The notes beneath the pieces were generated by a model, which saw only the letters and a program-made list of their open reading frames with translations, was not told the origin of the DNA and ran no database searches. The position numbers were made by a program, and so were the translations under genes. Positions 34,350 to 43,216 of a DNA stretch of 56,679 nt are shown here, piece after piece (position 1 is the stretch's first letter; every line of letters starts with the position of its first letter). Origin of the DNA: Nitrospirota bacterium (GTDB lineage Bacteria; Nitrospirota; Thermodesulfovibrionia; Thermodesulfovibrionales; UBA1546); NCBI GenBank assembly GCA_016212165.1, contig JACRGY010000040.1, positions 1 to 56,679 on the forward strand, in the 5' to 3' direction.

Positions 34350-35339
34350 CTACTCCTTTTCTACTGGTAATCCAGCTTTTTTCATTTTATCCCTGAAATC
34401 GTTTTCGTACTCTTCATATGTATGAACATGGACAGGGTAATTCCATGGATTTATGTGCCTGACCTCACGGCTGTTATTCGCAAGATTTCTCGTCGGGCTC
34501 AGGAATACTCCGCCCAGATGCATCAGTTTGCTGAACGGGAAATATGCAAATAAAACACTTATAAGGAACAGATGTATGTAAAATAAAACCCCTATACCTT
34601 CAGGAATACTTGGTTTAAGGCTGACCAGTCCCATAGCCAACTGCTTCACGCCTACAATATGCACCTTGAAAAAATACCTCATAAGCACGCCGGATATGGC
34701 AATGCCAAGTATCAGAAATAGAGGGAAATAATCAGATGCAAGGGAGATATATTTTATCTGCGGGATATAGACCCTTCTGAAGAAAAGATAGGTCACAGCT
34801 ACCAGAATGACAGCATCGGTTATGTAGAACAGCGGCACGCCTACCTGCAGGAAACTGTCCAGGCTCTCAATAAGTTTGATAACCGGGGGTACATTTTCTG
34901 CAAAGAATCTGAGGTGCCTGACAAGGATTATAAGGAAAGACCAGTGAAATGCCAGGCCTGCCATCCAGAGCCACTTCTCCAGCCCGTACACGACCTTCCC
35001 GTCCTTCAATTCAGTTTTCAAATTCCTGAAAAGGGAACGGAAAACAAGCACCTCAAGCGCCATCCTGACGATGACCCCAAGAGAGCCTGATGGGTTTTCG
35101 ATCTTATTCTGCTTAATCCACGGCAAAGACTTCTGCTGTCCGCAGGTTGTGGGAATATGGAACGGAACAGGAGAACTTCCCCATTTCACAACGCGGTAAA
35201 GGACTCCGAACAAAAATACGGCCAATGCCGCATACGGGATTACAACCCCGAACAAGAACTGCATACCCGCCATATTCACCCCGGCGAAAACAAGCAGAAC
35301 AAGCACTATAACTGCAAAGAAGGGAAATAAGGTTTTCAT
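34350..35339 (-). CDS. dsrM: DsrM, heme b membrane subunit
   Basis: 329 residues, about six TM helices, related to NarI: FHWSFLIILVRHLRFF supplies His ligands for heme b, and FPFSKLMHLGGVFLSPTRN is the conserved C-terminal segment. Takes electrons from menaquinol and passes them to DsrK. The start overlaps the RsbRD-like stop by 4 nt. Confidence 0.94.
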   Translation of the reverse strand: MKTLFPFFAVIVLVLLVFAGVNMAGMQFLFGVVIPYAALAVFLFGVLYRVVKWGSSPVPFHIPTTCGQQKSLPWIKQNKIENPSGSLGVIVRMALEVLVFRSLFRNLKTELKDGKVVYGLEKWLWMAGLAFHWSFLIILVRHLRFFAENVPPVIKLIESLDSFLQVGVPLFYITDAVILVAVTYLFFRRVYIPQIKYISLASDYFPLFLILGIAISGVLMRYFFKVHIVGVKQLAMGLVSLKPSIPEGIGVLFYIHLFLISVLFAYFPFSKLMHLGGVFLSPTRNLANNSREVRHINPWNYPVHVHTYEEYENDFRDKMKKAGLPVEKE

Positions 35340-35908
35340 TTCGTTACCTCTTTTCTTTTTACGTTAAGATTCTTGCTGCCAATCAGAGCCTGCTCCGGCT
35401 CGGAGAGCTCACATATCAGATTTGCCCTTTGCAAAAGCCTGAAAGTCATATTTCTCAGCTCATTTGCCTTAATGTCATAAATCTTTTCCCTGCATGTCAC
35501 GTATATATCAACAGAGAGCATAGCCATTTTATCTATTCTGGCTTCTATTGCAAATAATTCATCAGAGAGCTGATTTTCTGAGATTTCTTTTTCCAGCTCT
35601 TCCCTAATCACTTTTTTAAGATGAAAAATAAAGGCAACAGCCTGAGATGGAGTAAAATCCTGAACAGCCCTTACCCTGATGATATTATCGAGAAAAGCAG
35701 AGATTGTATCGGAATCCTTGCCGCTCAGGAGTTCTTCAAAAATACCGTTTATCCCCTGAGAGATAGCAGCGCCTACAGGATTAGCAAACTGGTTTTTTTG
35801 CTGTTTAAGAAAACTTGAAGTGTCAGCGGGATAGCTGTCTAATACCATTTCGAACCACCTTTCCAGGATGGCGGCTCTCTTTTCTGACAGGAGATTCTTC
35901 AGTATCAT
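35336..35908 (-). CDS. RsbRD-like N-terminal domain protein
   Basis: 190 residues, helical globin-like fold of RsbR N-terminal domains: LSEKRAAILERWFEMVLDSY, ANPVGAAISQGINGIFEELL, FTPSQAVAFIFHLKKVIREEL, YVTCREKIYDIKANELRN. No STAS domain follows. A gene of this type is often found directly before dsrM in sulfate reducers (recollection). Likely senses something for, or assembles with, the Dsr membrane complex; unproven. The 170 nt to dsrC hold a hairpin. Confidence 0.82.
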   Translation of the reverse strand: MILKNLLSEKRAAILERWFEMVLDSYPADTSSFLKQQKNQFANPVGAAISQGINGIFEELLSGKDSDTISAFLDNIIRVRAVQDFTPSQAVAFIFHLKKVIREELEKEISENQLSDELFAIEARIDKMAMLSVDIYVTCREKIYDIKANELRNMTFRLLQRANLICELSEPEQALIGSKNLNVKRKEVTK

Positions 35909-36017
35909 TTATCTTCCAGGCCACTCCTTACATTATTCAAAGTAAAGAAAACCTACTACCGCATGCAGCAAGGATAAAGCCCCCTCTTCATTTTTCGAGG
36001 GAGCCAAAGTTTAAGAA

Positions 36018-36049
36018 GGCACCCCTGTGATCAATATCATAGGGGCGCC
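36018..36049 (-). terminator. Hairpin between dsrC and the dsrM operon
   Basis: On the minus strand GGCGCCCCT pairs with AGGGGTGCC (one G-U), with an additional inner TGAT/ATCA stem. Followed by a modest T-containing tract, so it may be a partial terminator that lets dsrC be made in excess over dsrMKJOP. Confidence 0.6.
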
Positions 36050-36078
36050 GGTCATTCATTAAACTTTATTAATAAAAA

Positions 36079-36414
36079 CTATACGCAACCAGTTGGTTTT
36101 GGAAGCCCTGCGTACTTACATGCCTGCTTTGCAGGTCCGCCCGGATAGAGCTCATAAAGATATTTTGTGTTGCCTTTCTCAGGCCCCATTGCCTTACCAA
36201 TCTCTTTAACGAGAATCTTTATCATTGGAGCAATCTGATACTGCTTGTAATAGTCTCTCAGGAAGTTGATAACCTCCCAATGAGACTCTGAAAGCGTTAT
36301 ACCATCCATCCCTGCTAAATGAACTGCAAGCTCTTTAGTCCAGTCATCAAGATTAATAATATATCCGTCATCATCAACCTCGATCTGTTTTCCCTGAAAA
36401 TCCATCATTGGCAT
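36079..36414 (-). CDS. dsrC: DsrC, sulfur carrier of dissimilatory sulfite reduction
   Basis: 111 residues. Carries the sulfur atom from DsrAB as a trisulfide to DsrMKJOP. The C-terminal arm ends ACKYAGLPKPTGCV with both redox cysteines: the penultimate residue and one separated by exactly ten residues, as in true DsrC and not TusE. GGAGGG upstream of the ATG. dsrAB are not in the window. Confidence 0.96.
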   Translation of the reverse strand: MPMMDFQGKQIEVDDDGYIINLDDWTKELAVHLAGMDGITLSESHWEVINFLRDYYKQYQIAPMIKILVKEIGKAMGPEKGNTKYLYELYPGGPAKQACKYAGLPKPTGCV

Positions 36415-36453
36415 TTTACGTCCCTCCTTCTTTTGTTAAGAATTTTCTGTTAA

Positions 36454-36525
36454 GGGAGAAATCTCCCCATAACCAACAAGCATCAATTGCCTTATTTTTG
36501 GGCAAGACCTAAACTTTATATTATA
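36454..36525 (-). promoter_or_regulatory. dsrC upstream region: -10 box and palindrome
   Basis: On the minus strand TATAAT at 36525-36520 without a clear -35, followed in the leader by the perfect palindrome GGGAGA-TT-TCTCCC (36467-36454), about 40 nt before the ATG. Could be an operator or leader hairpin. The rest of the 220-nt gap is AT-rich and featureless. Confidence 0.4.
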
Positions 36526-36634
36526 ACGTTCCTGCTATTTTTGGTTTCCGGTCTTTTTATCATTTTTGAAATTAGGCTATACACACTAATACATCTGCAC
36601 AGCTTCGGTCAAATAAATAAATTTTATTAGTAAA

Positions 36635-37018
36635 TTATATTTGTTTATCAGTCGCCGATTGACTTTCTTCTTTATTCTTTAATGTAATAAATAAAAGATT
36701 TTCCATTGGCCGGCCGCCCCTCTTGCTCCCTTCAAGCAACTGATGATTTTCCCTGTCATAATAAAATGATTCTACCCTGTAATCTACGTCAGGGGTCAAT
36801 GTCCAGGCTGTTTCCCAATCGCCGTTGCAGGCGAATACAAGCCCATCAACATATGCCTCTCCGAGATTATGGCCCGAGCGGTCAAAGACATATACAGCCC
36901 CGCAAGCGCATTTGCCTCCCGTGAAAATATTTCCTAATTCACCCTTTATATCACAAGGGCTTTCAAACAGTCGCCCGCAAAAAGGGCATTTAGGTTCTCC
37001 GCCCCTGCCTCTTCTCAT
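36635..37018 (-). CDS. Zinc-ribbon hypothetical protein upstream of dsrC
   Basis: 127 residues, family not recognised. CPFCGRLFESPC near the N-terminus and KCACGAVYVFDRSGHN give a likely four-Cys zinc or Fe site; the rest is a compact domain with ACNGDWETAWTLTPDVDY. Overlaps the upstream gene by 4 nt (ATGA) so they are co-translated. Its place before dsrC suggests a sulfur-metabolism accessory role, but this is only context. Confidence 0.7.
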   Translation of the reverse strand: MRRGRGGEPKCPFCGRLFESPCDIKGELGNIFTGGKCACGAVYVFDRSGHNLGEAYVDGLVFACNGDWETAWTLTPDVDYRVESFYYDRENHQLLEGSKRGGRPMENLLFITLKNKEESQSATDKQI

Positions 37019-37497
37019 AGTTTATACCCTATTTTCCTTAAAAATTCTTTCCTGTGAGCCTTGTCTTGTGCTGCCTCTATTCCTTTAGGTGCAAAACCGT
37101 CAATAACCCCCAGTACCCCATTGCCCTGCGGCGTAACCGCTATGATAACCTCAACAGGATTTGCTGTTGCGCAGAATATCCTGCATACCTCCTGACAATT
37201 TTTTATCTGGTTGAGAACATTTATAGGATATGCATCCTTCAACAGTATGCAAAACACATGGCCTGCTTCCAATTTCTGAAGGTTTTTAACACATATATCA
37301 ACAAGCTCTTTATCATTGCCTTCCGTCCTTATCAGGCATGGGCCGGACGCCTCTGTAAATGCACTGCCAAAACGCGCATGCGGAACAGCTGTAACTATAA
37401 TCTCATAAAGGTCTTCCGCAGTCTTTATAAAGTGTGCCTGCCCCAGTATTACATTACAATTCTCAGGGATATCTATCTTTACAGCTTTAATATCCAT
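37015..37497 (-). CDS. Adenosine-specific kinase family protein
   Basis: 160 residues. Resembles the small archaeal/bacterial adenosine-specific kinase family: GQAHFIKTAEDLYEIIVTAV, RFGSAFTEASGPCLIRTEGN, GHVFCILLKDAYPINVLN, FCATANPVEVIIAVTPQGN and GVLGVIDGFAPKG. The biochemical assignment of the family is limited. First of a two-gene unit with the zinc-ribbon protein; AGGAGGGG before the ATG. Confidence 0.8.
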   Translation of the reverse strand: MDIKAVKIDIPENCNVILGQAHFIKTAEDLYEIIVTAVPHARFGSAFTEASGPCLIRTEGNDKELVDICVKNLQKLEAGHVFCILLKDAYPINVLNQIKNCQEVCRIFCATANPVEVIIAVTPQGNGVLGVIDGFAPKGIEAAQDKAHRKEFLRKIGYKL

Positions 37498-37618
37498 AAA
37501 CCCCTCCTTTTTCGGGTTGTTAGTGAATAGTCTACCTTATTTAGCCCATAATTTAGTTCGTAGAAAAGCAACAACTGTTCATTATCCGGTATTCACTGTC
37601 TACTATACTTTATTGGTA

Positions 37619-37627
37619 TGGTATAAT
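37619..37627 (+). promoter_or_regulatory. Extended -10 promoter upstream of the DUF4390-ntrYX genes
   Basis: TGGTATAAT; no clear -35. Start codon at 37666, with GAGGAG at about 37646. Confidence 0.5.
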
Positions 37628-37665
37628 GAACAATAAATTTTTTCCGAGGAGATGTCAAGTCTAAA

Positions 37666-38241
37666 TTGATAAATAAGAGATGGCAGTTTATTTTCTGTTT
37701 TTCTATTCTCACTTGTTGCCTGTTGCTCTTCCCTTCTCTATCAAGCAGTACAGAAATAGTCGGGCCTGAAATAAAAACCGTAAATAACGAGCTGTATGTT
37801 ACAGCGGGCCTCCTGCTTGACGGAAAACAGGTACAGGACCTGAAAAACGGAATAGCAAAAGAAATCACGTTTTACATAGACCTGTTCAGGATATGGAATA
37901 TGTGGCCTGATGAATTTGTCCTTGGGAAAACCTTTGTAAAAACACTGCGTGCCGATCCCGTCAAAAAAGAATATGTGGCGACATCATTATATGGAAAGAC
38001 TATTGTAGAAAAAAGGTTCAACGAGCTTGATTCATTATTAAAATGGTCTTTAAACATCAATGACCTGAAGCTCACAAATATAAAGGAACTTGAGCCTGAC
38101 GATTACTTTGTCAGGATAACAGTCGAGTCCAGATTAAGAAGGCTTCCTCCTGTCATCGGGTACTTGTTCTTCTTCGTACCTGAGAAAGAGTTTACAACTG
38201 TAAAAGACTCATCAATCTTCCGCGTGGGGCATATCAAATGA
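37666..38241 (+). CDS. DUF4390 exported protein
   Basis: 191 residues. Signal peptide (FIFCFSILTCCLLLFPSLS), then the DUF4390 pattern: GPEIKTVNNELYVTAGLLLD, LKNGIAKEITFYIDLFR, VEKRFNELDSLLKWSLNI and PPVIGYLFFFVPEKEF. TTG start; the GAGGAG site is about 14 nt away, so the start is not certain. Overlaps ntrY by 4 nt. Probably a periplasmic partner of the NtrY sensor (inference from constant neighbourhood). Confidence 0.82.
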   Translation: MINKRWQFIFCFSILTCCLLLFPSLSSSTEIVGPEIKTVNNELYVTAGLLLDGKQVQDLKNGIAKEITFYIDLFRIWNMWPDEFVLGKTFVKTLRADPVKKEYVATSLYGKTIVEKRFNELDSLLKWSLNINDLKLTNIKELEPDDYFVRITVESRLRRLPPVIGYLFFFVPEKEFTTVKDSSIFRVGHIK

Positions 38242-40265
38242 GAAATCTTAAGAACGGGCTCATATCGCTGAGCATTTTTATGTTTATAATTGCTGCCTTT
38301 ATAATTGAGTTGCACTACATCAGGCTTGGAACCGTATCTATCCTGACAAGGGTCCTCCTCCTTGTCCTTCTGAACCTTAATATAATTGCCTTGCTGACAT
38401 TAATGTTCTTTGTAGGAAAAAATTTCTTTAAGCTATATATTGAGAGAAAACAGAAGATCCTCGGATACAAATTCAAGACAAAGATTGTTGCCGTGTTTGT
38501 TGTACTTACATTCATACCGGCAGCCATTCTATTCTTTGTAGCAAGCGGCCTTGTCACAAATTATATAGATAAACTGCTGACCCCTCAGTTCAGACAACCT
38601 CTCACAAGCTCTCTCGAAGTTGCAAAGGCAGTTTACGAAATGGAAAGACAAAAAACTATGGGGTTTGCAAAAGCGTTATTGTCCGGTGAAAAGCACTCGT
38701 CCGAATACAAAATCGTGCATATGAGTAAAAGTCCTGATAATCCAACAGAGACGATAAAGGCCGGATTTGATGGAAAAGAGGGCACAGAGGTCATATCCGG
38801 CGAAGATGGAGATACTATCAGGGCTGTTATTCCGGAGTATAGCGGGAGAAAGTTAACAGGCATTGCAGTTATCGAAACGCACCTGCCAAAAGATATTGTA
38901 ACTAATGTTGAAAAAATAAAAAGCGCATACGAGGATTATATAAAACTGGAATCATGGAAAGTACCGTTAAAAATGAACTACCTTTTAATACTTGCTTTCT
39001 TTACGTTAATCGTTGTGTTTACGTCTTTATGGGTAGCCCTGAAGATAGCAAACGGCATCACCAGCCCCATCCAGAGTCTTGCACAGGCGACAGAAGAAGT
39101 TGCAGCCGGGAACCTTAATATTCACCTCAACCTCCACAGGGAAGATGAGATAGGCCTCCTGATAAATTCCTTTAACCACATGGTATCTGAGCTGAAAGGG
39201 GGGAAAGAAACGCTCCAGAAGGCTTATGTAGAAATGAAAAACATACTCGCAAATATTAACTCAGGCGTTGTTTTCCTTGATGTTACAGGCAGGATACTGA
39301 CCATAAATAATGCTGCATGTTCTATCCTGAATATAAATCTGGTGGAAGTCAAAGACAAAAATTACAGGGAGCTGATGGCAAAGATTACATCGGAAGAACT
39401 TCACGCCTTCATCAATGGAATAATAATTAAAGACCTTCACGGCACTAACAATAAAGAGGTAAGGGCAATAGTTGGAGAAAAAAGCCTTACATTGAAGGTC
39501 TTTGTCACCACGCTGAGGGATGATACCTCAGCGCCGATTGGCCTTCTGGTAGTCTTTAATGACCTCACGGATACAATAAAGGCTCAAAAAGCGCTTGCAT
39601 GGGAAGAGGTTGCAAAAAGAATGGCCCATGAGATAAAAAATCCGCTTACTCCAATTAAACTTTCGGCAGAGAGGCTGTTAAAAAAGTGGGAACAAAAAGA
39701 TAAAGATTTTGACCAGATATTTGAGCCTTCCACAAAGACAATAGTGAAGCAGGTCGACAGCCTCAAGAGGTTTGTAGATGATGTTTCAAGGCTCGGGAAA
39801 ATGCCGGAGATAAAAAAGACGCCGACAAATCTTACCGCTATAATAGAGGAAGTTCTGGAACTTTATAAGGACTATAAAGGATTCGGCATTAAGGTATCAC
39901 TACCTGATAATATACCGCTTATAGACCTGGATGGAGAGCAGTTCAAGAGAGTCCTGATTAATATTTTCGACAACGCATTCCAGGCCATGGGCAATAGTGG
40001 TAATATAGAGCTTAAAGTGAATGCGGACAAAACATCAAACAGGGTATTCATTGATATCGCGGATGACGGGCCTGGCATGAGGGAAGAAGACAAGGAAAGA
40101 ATCTTCCTGCCATATTTTTCTACTAAAAAAGGAGGCACAGGACTTGGACTTGCCATTGCAAATAAAATTGTTACAGAACACAGAGGTTACATCAGATTAA
40201 GAGATAATGCACCCAAAGGCACAATCTTTACAATAGAAATACCGATAAAAGGCTACGAACTATAA
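38238..40265 (+). CDS. NtrY-like membrane histidine kinase
   Basis: 675 residues: several N-terminal TM helices, an extracytoplasmic loop (about 120-245), a TM helix, HAMP (ANGITSPIQSLAQATEEVAAG), PAS (ILANINSGVVFLDVTGRIL), HisKA with KRMAHEIKNPLTPIKLSAER and HATPase (DDGPGMREEDKERIFLPYF; GGTGLGLAIANKIVTEHRG). NtrY family by the NPLTPIKLSAERL segment. Forms a pair with the NtrX-like regulator 12 nt downstream. Confidence 0.9.
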   Translation: MRNLKNGLISLSIFMFIIAAFIIELHYIRLGTVSILTRVLLLVLLNLNIIALLTLMFFVGKNFFKLYIERKQKILGYKFKTKIVAVFVVLTFIPAAILFFVASGLVTNYIDKLLTPQFRQPLTSSLEVAKAVYEMERQKTMGFAKALLSGEKHSSEYKIVHMSKSPDNPTETIKAGFDGKEGTEVISGEDGDTIRAVIPEYSGRKLTGIAVIETHLPKDIVTNVEKIKSAYEDYIKLESWKVPLKMNYLLILAFFTLIVVFTSLWVALKIANGITSPIQSLAQATEEVAAGNLNIHLNLHREDEIGLLINSFNHMVSELKGGKETLQKAYVEMKNILANINSGVVFLDVTGRILTINNAACSILNINLVEVKDKNYRELMAKITSEELHAFINGIIIKDLHGTNNKEVRAIVGEKSLTLKVFVTTLRDDTSAPIGLLVVFNDLTDTIKAQKALAWEEVAKRMAHEIKNPLTPIKLSAERLLKKWEQKDKDFDQIFEPSTKTIVKQVDSLKRFVDDVSRLGKMPEIKKTPTNLTAIIEEVLELYKDYKGFGIKVSLPDNIPLIDLDGEQFKRVLINIFDNAFQAMGNSGNIELKVNADKTSNRVFIDIADDGPGMREEDKERIFLPYFSTKKGGTGLGLAIANKIVTEHRGYIRLRDNAPKGTIFTIEIPIKGYEL

Positions 40266-40277
40266 AGGAGATTTGAA

Positions 40278-41624
40278 GTGTTAAAGCCTGCTGTTCTTAT
40301 TGTAGATGACGAAGAAGGGATACGAGAAAGCCTGTCAGGCATATTAGAAGACGAAGGCTATGATATCTTGACTGCAAAATCAGGAGAAGAAGCGATAAAG
40401 ATGCTCGGGGAGTCCTCTCCCGACCTTGTCTTCCTGGATATATGGCTTACCGGCATGGACGGAATTCAAACCCTTCAGGAAATTAAGGCAATAAAACCTG
40501 ATGTGCCTGTAATCATGATATCTGGGCACGGGAATATTGAACTGGCAGTAAAGGCAGCAAAGATGGGTGCATATGATTTTCTGGAAAAACCTCTCTCTCT
40601 TGAAAAGGTAGTGCTTGTGGCCAAAAGGGCGCTCGAAAAAAGAACTCTTGAGATGGAAAACATAGTGCTTAAAGAAAATCTGATAAAAAAATGGAAACTT
40701 GTCGGAGAATCGCAAAAAATAAAAGAATTAAGAGAACAGGTAGAGATGGCTGCCCGGAGTAATAGCCGTGTCCTGATATTTGGTGAAAGCGGCACAGGCA
40801 AAGAAGTTGTTGCACGGCTGCTGCATGAGAAAAGTACAAGAAATGAGAAGCCTTTTATTGAAGTAAATTGCGCTGCTATCCCCCAGGAGCTGATAGAGAG
40901 CGAGATGTTCGGCCATGAAAAGGGATCTTTTACAGGGGCCTTTGAAAAAAAGAACGGGAAATTTGAGCTTGCCGACAAAGGTACCCTGTACCTCGATGAG
41001 ATAGGCGATATGTCATTGCAGACTCAGGCAAAGGTATTGCGGGTTATAGAGACCCAGGAATTTCAAAGAGTTGGAGGCAATAAAAATATAACTGTTGATG
41101 TCAGAATTATTGCTGCCACAAATAAAGACCTGAGAGAAGAGGCCAAAAAAGGCAACTTCAGGGAAGACCTTTATTTCAGGTTAAACGTCATACCTTTATT
41201 CATCCCGCCATTAAGAGAAAGAAAAGAGGATATACCGCTCCTCGTCGAATACTTTCTTGAGTCCCTTGGAGCAGAATACGGCAAGCACGCCAAAAAGATA
41301 ATACCGGAGACGCTGGAAAGCCTTATGTCATACGACTGGCCCGGCAATGTAAGGGAATTAAAGAATGTTATTGAAAGGCTTGTCATAATGACGCCTTCAA
41401 ATACAATAACCAGCAAGAATCTGTTCATGCCGGGCGAAAATGAAACCCTGAACTATTTCACATATAAAACACTCAAGGATGCAAGAGATGCCTTTGAAAA
41501 AGATTATATTATAAAAAAACTCGGGGAAAACAACTGGAACATATCTAAGACAGCAGAAATTCTGGATATAGAAAGAAGCAATCTTCACCGCAAAATTAAG
41601 ACTTATGACATAAAGATGCCTTAA
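40278..41624 (+). CDS. NtrX-like sigma-54 response regulator
   Basis: 448 residues, GTG start with AAGGAG upstream. Receiver (Asp in LVFLDIWLTG), AAA+ domain (GESGTGKE; GSFTGA instead of GAFTGA, as in NtrX; LYLDEIGDM) and Fis-type helix-turn-helix (WNISKTAEILDIERSNLHR). Cognate of the upstream kinase. Regulon unknown; nitrogen or envelope processes are possible. Confidence 0.9.
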   Translation: MLKPAVLIVDDEEGIRESLSGILEDEGYDILTAKSGEEAIKMLGESSPDLVFLDIWLTGMDGIQTLQEIKAIKPDVPVIMISGHGNIELAVKAAKMGAYDFLEKPLSLEKVVLVAKRALEKRTLEMENIVLKENLIKKWKLVGESQKIKELREQVEMAARSNSRVLIFGESGTGKEVVARLLHEKSTRNEKPFIEVNCAAIPQELIESEMFGHEKGSFTGAFEKKNGKFELADKGTLYLDEIGDMSLQTQAKVLRVIETQEFQRVGGNKNITVDVRIIAATNKDLREEAKKGNFREDLYFRLNVIPLFIPPLRERKEDIPLLVEYFLESLGAEYGKHAKKIIPETLESLMSYDWPGNVRELKNVIERLVIMTPSNTITSKNLFMPGENETLNYFTYKTLKDARDAFEKDYIIKKLGENNWNISKTAEILDIERSNLHRKIKTYDIKMP

Positions 41625-41659
41625 TTTATGTCCTGGCAAAAAATACTTTAAAGATATTC

Positions 41660-43216
41660 ATGAAATACTATATCATTCTTATACTGCTTGTTGCGTTTGC
41701 ATTTGCAAATTCTATTCAGAATTCATTCGTATGGGATGACTACGGGCTTATTGTAGAAAATCCCAGAATTAACCTCCCCCTAAATGAGATCCCGTCGATT
41801 TTTATAAAACCCATGTGGAAGATGGCCGGTTATACCGAATATAAGCAGGTCTACTACAGGCCGATGGTATCACTCCTGTTTGTGCTTAACTATAAGGCAT
41901 GGGGATTAAACCCTACCGGCTTTCACCTGATAAATATATTTGCCCATTTAATTGCTGTAGTAATTCTCTACAGGACCGGACTGTTTTTATTTGCTGATGA
42001 AAAGAACAAGGAACTGATATCAATCATTGCGGCCTCCATATTTGCTGTCCATCCCGTTCACAATGAGTCTGTCGGCAGGGCAGCTTCAGGAGAGGTGATA
42101 TTTGGGTTATTTGTGATTCTGGCCCTTTACTTTTATCTCAGAGAAAATAAATACCTCTCCCTTATTACATTCTTTCTTGCGCTTCTTTCAAAAGAACCTG
42201 CCGTTATGTTCCCTTTTGCACTTCTGATTCTCACAACTCATAAAAAAGGCATTAAAAAAGGGCTGATAGAGATAATCCCTTATTTTGCACTTATCGGTGT
42301 ATATCTTATACTTCGTGTTATGACCCTCGATACTGTTCTGGGCATGAAGGTATCAGAGCCGGTATTTACCCGGATTCTCACAATGGCTGTTGCAACCCTT
42401 GATTACATAAGACTTCTTTCAATTCCCTATCCTTTAAGCCTGTTTTACCCCGCAAGGTGGTATTCATCCATACTTGAGCCAAAAGTCATTATTGCAATAA
42501 TGCTCCTAATATCAATATTCTACCTACTCTTTAAGCTAAGAAAAGACAATATCATGCTCTTCCTTCTATCATTTCCATTTATAATGCTATTGCCTGTTAT
42601 ATGGCGGGTGAATACATTCCCTGCAGGGCAGGACCTGTCATCTATAGCAGAGAGGTTTTTATATGTGCCTGCAATGCTGTTTTCTCTTTTTGCAGTTGCA
42701 GCTCTCATAAGGCTCAGTGGAGATAAAGGGAAAAGATATGTGTTGATCGGGGGCATATTGATAACAGGTATATTTTCGGCTATAACCGTTTATGCAAACA
42801 GGATATGGACGACTAACATCACTCTTTTTGAGAAGATCGTGGAAAAATCACCCAATTCTTTGTTGGGCCATTTCGCTCTCGGTGATGCATACAGAAAAGC
42901 AGGGCTTCTGGATGAGGCAATGCGCGAATGGCAGATTGCGCTCCAACTCAATCCCAACCAAATAGAATTGTTCAACGCTGTCGGTAATATATATTTCTTA
43001 AGAGGCGATTATGAAAAAGCAATAAATATGTATGAAACAGCTCTTGTAAAGGGCAGTCAAACCGTTGAATTATACTATAATCTTGCGCTTTCACTGGAAA
43101 GCGTGGGAAAAAAAGATAAGGCATCTGTTTACTATAGAGAATTCATAAAAATTGCGCCTGCGCAATACAAAGACATTGTTTCGGAACTTAAAATACGTTT
43201 GGAAAACAGCAAATAA
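41660..43216 (+). CDS. TMTC-like membrane glycosyltransferase with TPR repeats
   Basis: 518 residues. About ten TM helices with the GT-C style acidic motif SFVWDDYGLI after TM1 and AVHPVHNESVGRAASGE. The C-terminal soluble part (about 395-515) has TPR repeats (GHFALGDAYRKAGLLDEAMRE; NAVGNIYFLRGDYEKAINMY; YYNLALSLESVGKKDKASVY). Probably transfers sugars from polyprenyl phosphate to exported targets. Its stop abuts the pyk stop with no gap. Confidence 0.85.
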   Translation: MKYYIILILLVAFAFANSIQNSFVWDDYGLIVENPRINLPLNEIPSIFIKPMWKMAGYTEYKQVYYRPMVSLLFVLNYKAWGLNPTGFHLINIFAHLIAVVILYRTGLFLFADEKNKELISIIAASIFAVHPVHNESVGRAASGEVIFGLFVILALYFYLRENKYLSLITFFLALLSKEPAVMFPFALLILTTHKKGIKKGLIEIIPYFALIGVYLILRVMTLDTVLGMKVSEPVFTRILTMAVATLDYIRLLSIPYPLSLFYPARWYSSILEPKVIIAIMLLISIFYLLFKLRKDNIMLFLLSFPFIMLLPVIWRVNTFPAGQDLSSIAERFLYVPAMLFSLFAVAALIRLSGDKGKRYVLIGGILITGIFSAITVYANRIWTTNITLFEKIVEKSPNSLLGHFALGDAYRKAGLLDEAMREWQIALQLNPNQIELFNAVGNIYFLRGDYEKAINMYETALVKGSQTVELYYNLALSLESVGKKDKASVYYREFIKIAPAQYKDIVSELKIRLENSK

